Source: Desulfobacteraceae bacterium
GTDB lineage: Bacteria > Desulfobacterota > DSM-4660 > Desulfatiglandales > B25-G16
Direction of reading: 5' to 3'
Length of the DNA: 5,619 nt
NCBI GenBank assembly: GCA_030669265.1
Contig: DAOVDY010000060.1
Location: 1-5,619, forward strand
Part shown: positions 1 through 5,619 of the stretch, piece after piece
Numbering within the stretch: position 1 is the first letter of the stretch
Layout: every line of letters begins with the position of its first letter
Notes under the pieces: model-generated
Seen by the model: the letters and a program-made list of their open reading frames with translations, nothing else
Told to the model about the DNA's origin: nothing
The model's database searches: none
Program-made: the position numbers and the translations under genes

Positions 1-908
1 GCATTGGGGTCAGCCAAGCCAATATCCTCAGAGGCAAATCGAATGAGCCGCCTGCCTATAAAAAGTGGATCTTCACCTGCTTCCAGCATTCTATATAGCC
101 AGTAGATAGAGGCTTGGGGATCACTTCCCCTCATGCTTTTATGAAGGGCCGATATAAGATTGTAATGTTCCTCACCGTTTTTGTCATAGACGAGGGGTTT
201 TTTATTCAAAGCGCGTGCAACAGTAGCCAGGTTTAATACCCTTTTATTATTCTTATCCGGGTTAAGAAAATAACTGGCAGACTCCAAGTTGTTAAGCGCA
301 TATCTCACATCTCCATGTGAGATACTTATGATATATTTTAAGGCATTTTCTTCAATGGTAGTATTTAGATCCCCAAGCCCCCTCTTTTTATCTTTAAGGG
401 CTCTATTCAAAATGATGGCCATATCCTTAAATCCTAAAGGTTTCAAGGTCATAACCCTGGTTCTTGAAAGCAGTGGCGGTATAATTTCAAATGAGGGATT
501 CTGGGTGGTAGCTCCAATGAGAATAATTAGGCCATTTTCGACATGAGGTAAAAAAGCATCCTGTTGTGCCTTATTAAAGCGATGAATTTCATCGACAAAG
601 AGGATAGTCGGTTTTAGCTCATATCTATATGTCTTTTTTGCTGAATCAATTACTTCTCTTAACTCCTTCACCCCAGACATGACTGCAGAGAATGATTGAA
701 AGGGACAATTACTGTATTGTGCTATCAACCTTGCAATAGTTGTTTTGCCTGAACCTGGTGGCCCCCAGAATATTACAGAAAACAGATTACCTGTCTCAAG
801 AGAGCTTCTTAATGCCCTTGATGGACCGAGAATGTGTTCCTGCCCTAAGACCTCTTCAATCCTTTCCGGTCGCATCCGGGTTGCGAGGGGTATTGTTTTG
901 AGATCCAT
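1..908 (-). CDS. rarA: Replication-associated recombination protein A (RarA/MgsA), AAA+ ATPase, 3' end cut by window edge
   Basis: RarA is a cytosolic AAA+ ATPase, related to clamp-loader subunits and eukaryotic WRNIP1, that acts at stalled replication forks. The reverse strand is open without a stop from ATG at 908 to the window edge: 302 codons of a family usually about 430-450 residues long. Visible motifs: N-terminal PLATRMRPERIEEVLGQEH (about residues 8-26), Walker A GPPGSGKTT (49-57, Lys55), Walker B LFVDEIHRF with Asp106/Glu107, sensor 1 GATTQNPSFE (Asn137), LLSRTRV with the probable arginine finger near Arg149/Arg151, and sensor 2 GDVRYALNNLE (Arg202). The MgsA-type C-terminal domain follows, with YDKNGEEHYNLISALHKSMR and ASEDIGLADPN at the edge. 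The start is supported by an AGGA site (complement of 916-919) 7 bases upstream and by the family-typical N-terminus. It lies 18 bases after the response-regulator-like gene, so the two are probably co-transcribed. The oligomerisation region lies outside the window. Identification is very secure. Confidence 0.96.
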   Translation of the reverse strand, partial: MDLKTIPLATRMRPERIEEVLGQEHILGPSRALRSSLETGNLFSVIFWGPPGSGKTTIARLIAQYSNCPFQSFSAVMSGVKELREVIDSAKKTYRYELKPTILFVDEIHRFNKAQQDAFLPHVENGLIILIGATTQNPSFEIIPPLLSRTRVMTLKPLGFKDMAIILNRALKDKKRGLGDLNTTIEENALKYIISISHGDVRYALNNLESASYFLNPDKNNKRVLNLATVARALNKKPLVYDKNGEEHYNLISALHKSMRGSDPQASIYWLYRMLEAGEDPLFIGRRLIRFASEDIGLADPN

Positions 909-915
909 TATTTTT

Positions 916-919
916 TCCT
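916..919 (-). promoter_or_regulatory. Ribosome-binding site of rarA
   Basis: On the reverse strand GGCAGGA precedes the rarA ATG (908) by 7 bases. The site lies in the 18-base gap after the receiver gene stop, consistent with coupled translation of the two genes on one transcript. Confidence 0.65.
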
Positions 920-926
920 GCCGGCA

Positions 927-1322
927 TTATAATTGAACAAGATCGTTCACAAGATTTACTGTTTTATCTATGTAAAGGGGTGCGCTCAAAACGAGATCTA
1001 CACCGGCGTCTTTTATCTTCTTAATGTCCAGTTTCCGATCCCATCCTTTAATAAGCATAATAGGTGTTCTTTGACTGATTTTCTTGATTCTTTTTGCTAC
1101 ACTCAAACTGCCTGTCCCAGGCAGGGGAGTATCAATTATAACCAGGTCAAATTTTCCCTTGCCCTTTTCAAATTTTCTTATCCCTTCAAAACCGACTGAA
1201 CAGGTAACTACAGTATGTCCTTTATCCCTCAGTATCCTGGCCAATATATTCCTGATAACGTATTCATAAACGATAACAAGGATGGTGGTCTCTTTTGCTT
1301 TCCTTTTTGCTAACTCTTTCAT
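927..1322 (-). CDS. Single-domain response-regulator-like protein with a degenerate receiver (CheY-like fold)
   Basis: About 131 residues from ATG at 1322, forming one receiver-like domain with no output domain. Numbering here is from the upstream GTG at 1346, which would give 139 residues. The fold is recognisable: strand 1 TILVIVYE (21-28), strand 3 FDLVIIDTPLPG with the phospho-acceptor position Asp72, strand 4 TPIMLIKGW (94-102), then an AGVDLVLSAPL segment (114-124). Three of the four catalytic features are missing. The usual acidic pair after strand 1 is Val26-Tyr27, the Thr/Ser after strand 4 appears to be Ile/Lys, and the conserved Lys before Pro is Ala122. It may therefore be a pseudo-receiver signalling by binding rather than by normal phosphotransfer. 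I prefer the ATG start because GTGAG lies 9 bases before it, whereas GTG 1346 has no ribosome-binding site. The stop is 18 bases before rarA, suggesting one operon. No partner kinase is visible and the role is unknown. Confidence 0.85.
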   Translation of the reverse strand: MKELAKRKAKETTILVIVYEYVIRNILARILRDKGHTVVTCSVGFEGIRKFEKGKGKFDLVIIDTPLPGTGSLSVAKRIKKISQRTPIMLIKGWDRKLDIKKIKDAGVDLVLSAPLYIDKTVNLVNDLVQL

Positions 1323-1383
1323 GAATAAATTCTCACTATGCTCCACTTTACAAAAAATCAGAAAATTTTTTATCTAAAAAAAC

Positions 1384-1412
1384 TTGAAGCTATTTTTTCT
1401 TTACCATATGAT
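1384..1412 (+). promoter_or_regulatory. Predicted sigma-70-type promoter for dnaE
   Basis: TTGAAG (1384-1389, 4 of 6 consensus) is followed after exactly 17 bases by TATGAT (1407-1412, 5 of 6). A start near 1419 would give a leader of about 46 bases before the dnaE ATG. The AT-rich tract upstream (about 1353-1383, with A and T runs) could serve as an UP-like element. This is the best-spaced candidate on this strand of the intergenic region, but it is not proven. Confidence 0.42.
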
Positions 1413-1430
1413 AACGTTAGGCTTCGTTAA

Positions 1431-1459
1431 AATGTATCTAATTTAATAAAATCCGTCAA
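1431..1459 (-). promoter_or_regulatory. Predicted sigma-70-type promoter for the receiver-rarA unit
   Basis: On the reverse strand, TTGACG (complement of 1454-1459, 5 of 6 consensus) is separated by 17 bases from TACATT (complement of 1431-1436, 4 of 6). Transcription would start near 1424 and leave a leader of roughly 100 bases before the receiver gene. The -35 box ends only 6 bases before the dnaE start codon. This is a prediction from spacing and hexamers alone, in an AT-rich region where chance matches are common. Confidence 0.4.
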
Positions 1460-1465
1460 ACATAT

Positions 1466-4400
1466 ATGCCAAAGAAAGAAAAAAATAAATCCATACCAAA
1501 AGATCAGACCCCATTTGTTCACCTGCACGTTCACACTGAATTCAGCTTGCTCGATGGGGCCATACGAATAAATGAAATGTTAAAAAAGGCCGCCAGTCTT
1601 GGCATGGATTCGGTAGCAATTACTGATCATGGGAACATGTTTGGGGCGGTGGAGTTTTATTCGCAGGCCACTGAGGCCGGCATCAAGCCGATCATAGGCT
1701 GTGAGGCATATATAGCACCTGGGAGCAGGAAAGATAAATCACCGTCAAGAGACGGCCAGCCAAATGCATATCACTTGGTTCTTCTTGCCATGGATGAGAT
1801 CGGTTATAGGAATCTGAGCAGGCTTGTCACCCTGGGTAATCTGGAGGGTTTTTATTACCATCCCAGGATCGATATGGAGCTATTAAAGAGATACAATGCA
1901 GGATTGATTGCCCTTTCAGCATGTCTGAAGGGGCATGTTCCCTATACTCTAAGGAACGGAAGGGTAGAAAATGCCAAAAAGTACGCACTTGAGCTGGCAT
2001 CGATATTTGACCACGATCGATTCTATTTAGAGATAATGGCCAATAAAATGCCTGAACAGATTGTTGTTAATAAAGCATTAAAAGAGTTAGCGCAAGAGCT
2101 GTCTCTTCCTTTGCTTGCCACCAACGATTGTCATTATCTCAATAAGGAAAATGCTGAGGCACATGATATCCTTTTATGCATCCAAACAGGCAAGAGTGTT
2201 GATGATCCAGAAAGGTTAAAATTTTCTAATAATGAGTTTTATTTTAAATCGCAAGCAGAAATGGCTCTTGATTTAGATGGATTTCCCGAAGCATTAAGCA
2301 ATACCCTGAACGTGGCTAAAAGGTGCAACTATGAGATGGAATTTGGCCACTATAAATACCCTGTTTTTCAGGTGTCAGGTAGTCTTGGCCTGGAAGAAAA
2401 ATTCGCCAAAGAGGCAAGGGAGGGTCTGGAGAAGAGATTGGTTCGAAAAGAGGCCCTTGAAGGATCGATATCTGCTGAATTAAAAAATGAATATGAGAAA
2501 AGACTGGCCTATGAGCTAAAAACCATTAATGAAATGGGTTTTGCAGGTTATTTTTTGATAGTGGCAGATTTTATAGACTATGCAAGAAAATCAGACATTC
2601 CTGTTGGTCCGGGAAGGGGATCTGCTGCCGGTTCCCTTACAGCGTATGCACTTAAAATAACAGATATTGATCCAATCAAATATGGTCTCCTGTTTGAGCG
2701 TTTTCTAAACCCTGGTCGAATAAGTATGCCTGATATTGATATCGATTTTTGCATTAAGAACAGGGATAGGGTCATTGATTATGTCAGTAACAAGTATGGA
2801 AGAGAAAATGTCTCTCAGATAATAACCTTTGGCAAAATGAAGGCCCGGGCTGTGATAAGAGATGTCGGCCGATCTCTCAATATATCGTATGCAGAGGCTG
2901 ATAGAATTGCCAAACTTATTCCAGAAGGAATTAATATTACATTAGATGAGGCAGTAGATGCTGAGCCACAGCTTAAGGCCATGGAAGAGGGAACCGATGA
3001 TGAAAGAAGACTTTTGAGGATTAGTAGATCCTTAGAAGGTTTAACCAGACATGCCTCCACCCATGCCTCTGGTATAGTGATATCTGATAGGCCTTTAGTT
3101 GAATACCTACCCCTGTTTAAAGGACCAAATGGGGAGATTATGACCCAATACACCATGGATCAGGTAGCACAGCTTGGGCTCATCAAATTTGATTTTTTAG
3201 GACTTAAGACCTTGACTGTTATCCAGGATACATTAAACCTCATAGAAAAGACGGCAGGCAAGGTTGTTACCTTAGATGAAATAAACATGGGGGATAATGA
3301 AACCTTTCAGTTAATCAGTGGGGGGAAAACTACCGGTGTATTTCAACTGGAAAGTACTGGCATGAAAGAACTCCTAAGGAATCTCAAACCTGGTGTTTTT
3401 GAAGACATAGTTGCATCAGTTGCCCTTTATCGTCCGGGTCCTCTGGGCAGCAACATGGTTGATGATTTTATTAAAAGAAAACATGGAGAAATTAAAAAGA
3501 CGTATCTTTTGCCTCAATTGGAAGAGATTCTGAATGAGACATACGGGGTTATTGTGTATCAAGAACAGGTTATGCGAATTGCCCAGGTACTCGCCAACTA
3601 TAGCCTTGCAGAGGCAGACTTATTGCGCAAGGTTATAAGTAAAAAAAAGGCTGATGAGATGGCGCAGCAAAAAGAACGTTTTTTAGCAGGGACAGGCCAG
3701 AATGGATTAAATAGTAATAAGGCAGGGCATGTGTTTGATTTGATAGAAAAATTTGGAGGTTATGGTTTTAATAAATCCCATTCAGTAGCCTATGCTATGA
3801 TAGCGTATTTTACGGCCTATCTAAAAGCCCATTATCCAGTGCAGTTCATGGCTGCTCTGCTTACAGAGGATATGGGAAGCCAAGATAAGACTATTAAAAA
3901 TATCGCTGAGTGCAAGGAAATGGATATACCCATACTTCCTCCTGATATAAATGAGAGTCAAGTAGACTTTGCTGTTGTTGGAGAGAGTATTCGCTTTGGT
4001 CTGGCTGCAGTAAAAAATGTTGGGTTTAAGGCCGTAGAAGCCATTGTTCATGAGAGAGAAAGAAAAGGGCCTTTTGTGTCGCTGAGAGATTTTTGTAAGA
4101 GGGTAGACAAATCAAAGGTGAATAAGAGGGTATTAGAAGGCTTGATTCAGTGTGGTGCCTTTGATTTTACAGGTGTGTTTAGATCAAGACTCTTTGCATC
4201 CCTGAATGATGCCATTGCTTTTGGCGGGATTAGTGAAGATCCGAATCAACTGAATATGTTTGACCTCTTTCTATCTAAGGAAGAAGAAGATAAATCATTT
4301 GAACTTATAGATATTGACGAATGGACGGATGATGAAAAATTACGGAAAGAAAAGGAGTCTCTTGGATTTTATATCACTGGCCATCCATTAGATAGATTTG

Positions 4401-4960
4401 TAGATGTGATAAAACAGTTTACAACCACAACAACACAAGATCTTGCTGCAGTTAAAGACAAATCTATTGTTAAGTTAGCCGGTCTCATTAATACAATGCG
4501 AATAAAGAGGACAAGAAAAGGGGAAAAGATGGCGATCATTAATGTGGAAGACAAAAAGGGCTTCACTGAGGTAGTAGTGTTTCCAGATGTGTTCGCTCGA
4601 TGTGTCACTCTGTTGAATGATGACAGACCTCTTTTAATAACGGGAGATGCCGAAGTGAGCGACAACACAGTAAAGATTAGGGCCCAAGATATAGTTGCCC
4701 TGGAAACAGTACAGCAAAAAACCATTAATTCAATAGTAATACCAGTTTCACAGGAAGGAGTTGATCGTTCTAGCCTCATGAAGTTAAAAGACCTTATCTT
4801 TAGATATCCAGGAGAATGTCAGCTTAAGTTTAGGGTCAATCTCGATGGAAACAACAAGACAACTGTTGCTACCCATAATCGGTATAGCATTATGCCTGAA
4901 GAGAATCTGATTAAAGAGATCGAGTCTCTGGTAGGAGCTAAAGTGATATGTGAAGTGTAA
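1466..4960 (+). CDS. dnaE: DNA polymerase III subunit alpha (DnaE1 type)
   Basis: Catalytic subunit of the replicative polymerase, extending DNA at the fork together with the sliding clamp and clamp loader. The 1164 residues match the usual bacterial DnaE length of about 1150-1180. Order of parts: Lys-rich leader (2-15); PHP domain (about 17-290) with HLHVH (19-23), LLDGA, TDHGNMFG (53-60), GCEAY (78-82), Cys153 and NDCHYL (220-225); polymerase core with GPGRGSAAGS (381-390); catalytic aspartates in MPDIDIDFC (Asp423, Asp425) and KFDFLGL (Asp576). The finger region has ALYRPGPLGS, YQEQVM and GGYGFNKSHSVAYA. A helix-hairpin-helix region (about 870-900) is followed by a likely clamp-binding motif QLNMF (928-932), an OB fold (about 1000-1080) and a C-terminal domain. 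The ATG at 1466 is the only plausible start: an in-frame stop lies at 1439-1441 and no other start codon precedes the PHP motif. It has no Shine-Dalgarno sequence. No catalytic residue is missing. Confidence 0.98.
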   Translation: MPKKEKNKSIPKDQTPFVHLHVHTEFSLLDGAIRINEMLKKAASLGMDSVAITDHGNMFGAVEFYSQATEAGIKPIIGCEAYIAPGSRKDKSPSRDGQPNAYHLVLLAMDEIGYRNLSRLVTLGNLEGFYYHPRIDMELLKRYNAGLIALSACLKGHVPYTLRNGRVENAKKYALELASIFDHDRFYLEIMANKMPEQIVVNKALKELAQELSLPLLATNDCHYLNKENAEAHDILLCIQTGKSVDDPERLKFSNNEFYFKSQAEMALDLDGFPEALSNTLNVAKRCNYEMEFGHYKYPVFQVSGSLGLEEKFAKEAREGLEKRLVRKEALEGSISAELKNEYEKRLAYELKTINEMGFAGYFLIVADFIDYARKSDIPVGPGRGSAAGSLTAYALKITDIDPIKYGLLFERFLNPGRISMPDIDIDFCIKNRDRVIDYVSNKYGRENVSQIITFGKMKARAVIRDVGRSLNISYAEADRIAKLIPEGINITLDEAVDAEPQLKAMEEGTDDERRLLRISRSLEGLTRHASTHASGIVISDRPLVEYLPLFKGPNGEIMTQYTMDQVAQLGLIKFDFLGLKTLTVIQDTLNLIEKTAGKVVTLDEINMGDNETFQLISGGKTTGVFQLESTGMKELLRNLKPGVFEDIVASVALYRPGPLGSNMVDDFIKRKHGEIKKTYLLPQLEEILNETYGVIVYQEQVMRIAQVLANYSLAEADLLRKVISKKKADEMAQQKERFLAGTGQNGLNSNKAGHVFDLIEKFGGYGFNKSHSVAYAMIAYFTAYLKAHYPVQFMAALLTEDMGSQDKTIKNIAECKEMDIPILPPDINESQVDFAVVGESIRFGLAAVKNVGFKAVEAIVHERERKGPFVSLRDFCKRVDKSKVNKRVLEGLIQCGAFDFTGVFRSRLFASLNDAIAFGGISEDPNQLNMFDLFLSKEEEDKSFELIDIDEWTDDEKLRKEKESLGFYITGHPLDRFVDVIKQFTTTTTQDLAAVKDKSIVKLAGLINTMRIKRTRKGEKMAIINVEDKKGFTEVVVFPDVFARCVTLLNDDRPLLITGDAEVSDNTVKIRAQDIVALETVQQKTINSIVIPVSQEGVDRSSLMKLKDLIFRYPGECQLKFRVNLDGNNKTTVATHNRYSIMPEENLIKEIESLVGAKVICEV

Positions 4961-5000
4961 ACTGGGCCAGTAACCAACAGACACAACATAAAACGAAAAA

Positions 5001-5004
5001 AGGG
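5001..5004 (+). promoter_or_regulatory. Ribosome-binding site of the NUDIX gene
   Basis: AGGG within a purine-rich stretch (AAAAAAGGGA) sits 8 bases before the ATG at 5013. It fixes the start and shows that this gene, unlike dnaE, has a Shine-Dalgarno-type signal. Confidence 0.6.
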
Positions 5005-5012
5005 ATTTCGCT

Positions 5013-5594
5013 ATGGAACGAAAGATACAAAGCCTGGCAAGTTTGGGAACAAAGAGTTTCACTGCATATTTGGATGAGGTGAGCCTGAGAAATGGAAAGA
5101 TAAGTAAGCGCATTCGGATTGATCATCCACAGGCTGCAGCGATTGTTCCTTTTGTTTCAGATAAAGAGATTATAATGGTAAAGCAGTACAGGTACGCTTT
5201 AGAAAGGGAGACGCTTGAGATTCCTGCAGGCAAGATTGATAAAGGTGAAAGTCCTGAGGAATGTATCAAAAGAGAACTGATAGAAGAGACAGGATTTGAG
5301 ACGAAATTTATCAAATGGCTTTATACCTATGCCCCTGCTATTGGATACTCTAATGAGCTTATCCACCTCTATATGGGCAGAGATCTAGAGAAGGTAGAGA
5401 CAAAGATTGATGAAGATGAAATATCATCCCTTGAGATCTTGACCCTTGATGAGGTGATAGGGATGATCAGGAACCATAAGATCATTGATAGCAAAACTAT
5501 AATAGCACTGGCATTTGCTGGAGGGATGGAGTGTTGGAGCGCTGGATTATTGGGAAATAAAAGCAGTAAACCGAAGACAAATCTATTCCTCTAA
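5013..5594 (+). CDS. NUDIX hydrolase, probable ADP-ribose pyrophosphatase
   Basis: 193 residues; probably cleaves ADP-ribose or a similar nucleoside diphosphate derivative to AMP plus a sugar phosphate in the cytosol. The NUDIX box is perfect at residues 73-95: Gly73, Glu79, Arg87-Glu88, Glu91-Glu92 and Gly94. ADP-ribose pyrophosphatase features precede and follow it: AAAIVPF (41-47), MVKQYRYALE (55-64), LEIPAGK (68-74), then YAPAIGYSNELIHLYMG (106-122) and the acidic DEDE (133-136) that may supply the catalytic base. The start is supported by AGGG at 5001-5004, 8 bases upstream. It lies 52 bases after dnaE on the same strand with no obvious terminator between, so read-through from dnaE is likely. 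The tail after about residue 169 (GGMECWSAGLLG onward) does not look like family sequence and is encoded by an 8-base repeat, so the gene end may have been remodelled. The family call is secure; the substrate is inferred. Confidence 0.92.
   Translation: MERKIQSLASLGTKSFTAYLDEVSLRNGKISKRIRIDHPQAAAIVPFVSDKEIIMVKQYRYALERETLEIPAGKIDKGESPEECIKRELIEETGFETKFIKWLYTYAPAIGYSNELIHLYMGRDLEKVETKIDEDEISSLEILTLDEVIGMIRNHKIIDSKTIIALAFAGGMECWSAGLLGNKSSKPKTNLFL
5518..5557 (+). repeat. Degenerate 8-base tandem repeat, consensus nTGGAGnn, five units
   Basis: Units CTGGAGGG, ATGGAGTG, TTGGAGCG, CTGGATTA and TTGGGAAA follow each other with TGG at the same position in all five. The period of 8 is not a multiple of 3, although the stretch lies in the last part of the NUDIX reading frame. 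The first three units keep TGGAG; the last two have decayed. The inverse of the same unit (GTACTCCA, twice) occurs at 5600-5615, beyond the stop codon. Confidence 0.7.
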
Positions 5595-5616
5595 ATCCGG
5601 TACTCCAGTACTCCAT
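5526..5616. repeat. Long imperfect inverted repeat around the NUDIX stop codon
   Basis: The 23-base arms at 5526-5548 and 5594-5616 are complementary: 18 Watson-Crick pairs, 4 G-U pairs and one C-A mismatch, with a 45-base loop. The right arm contains GTACTCCA twice in tandem (5600-5607, 5608-5615). As RNA this would form a strong stem that spans the end of the coding region and starts its right arm at the last base of the stop codon. It could protect or end the transcript. No T-run is visible because the window stops at 5619. An alternative is that it is one copy of a dispersed palindromic repeat family. Confidence 0.65.
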
Positions 5617-5619
5617 TAC

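Noticed and set aside
1..908. Possible frameshift or decay in rarA
   Set aside because: I read the reverse-strand frame codon by codon from 908 to the edge and found no stop or frame change. It is partial only because the window ends.
289..936. Forward-strand open frames opposite rarA, including one of 85 codons
   Set aside because: They are antisense to rarA, which is open throughout with all AAA+ motifs in order. They have no family resemblance.
1347..1465. Replication origin or DnaA boxes in the AT-rich region before dnaE
   Set aside because: I found no TTATNCACA-type boxes or repeated motif there. The AT-richness is explained by the two promoters.
2578..3156. Open reverse-strand frames inside dnaE (65 and 113 codons)
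   Set aside because: They lie fully antisense to the conserved polymerase core, have no ribosome-binding site and resemble no protein family. They are a by-product of dnaE codon use.
4421..4435. Five consecutive threonine codons in DnaE (residues 986-990)
   Set aside because: This is a short low-complexity linker between the region after the clamp-binding motif and the OB fold. It is unlikely to be functional or unusual.
4962..4970. CTGGGCCAG after the dnaE stop as a terminator
   Set aside because: The 4-base arms leave a single-base loop that cannot form, and no T-run follows. The next gene is close and co-directional.
4369..5314. Several reverse-strand open frames across the dnaE end and NUDIX start
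   Set aside because: They overlap clear coding sequence on the other strand and read as low-complexity Ser/Leu/Val-rich sequence with no motifs.

Overview
The window is a compact, AT-rich bacterial chromosomal segment (roughly 40% GC by eye, frequent AGA/AGG arginine codons) centred on the main replicative DNA polymerase gene. The 1164-residue DnaE1-type alpha subunit has a complete-looking PHP metal site. Together with the base composition and gene style, this suggests a Gram-negative such as a Desulfobacterota (Deltaproteobacteria) or Nitrospirota lineage. That placement is a guess from style, with no marker gene behind it.

Layout: two divergent transcription units leave a short intergenic region of about 120-140 bases. 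Leftward (minus strand) runs a small single-domain response-regulator-like protein (927-1322, or to 1346 with a GTG start), followed 18 bases later by rarA/mgsA. The rarA gene is a AAA+ ATPase of the clamp-loader superfamily acting at stalled replication forks, and the left window edge cuts off its 3' part. Rightward runs dnaE (1466-4960), then, after 52 bases, a NUDIX hydrolase of the ADP-ribose pyrophosphatase type (5013-5594).

The intergenic region holds a good sigma-70-type promoter for each direction. They are arranged so that each transcript crosses the opposite promoter. At the right edge, a degenerate 8-base repeat (consensus nTGGAGnn) runs inside the end of the NUDIX gene. It faces an inverted copy just after the stop codon, giving a potential long hairpin, and the repeat encodes the unusual C-terminal tail of the NUDIX protein.

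Functionally, DnaE (chain elongation) and RarA (fork maintenance and recombination) are both replication proteins, and the NUDIX enzyme is probably housekeeping nucleotide sanitation. Two things stand out. One is the degenerate receiver protein sitting directly upstream of rarA: it keeps the phospho-acceptor aspartate but lacks the acidic pair, the Thr/Ser and the Lys of a normal receiver. The other is the repeat element at the right edge. I see no phage, insertion sequence, CRISPR array, tRNA or rRNA, and no convincing new defence or secretion system.
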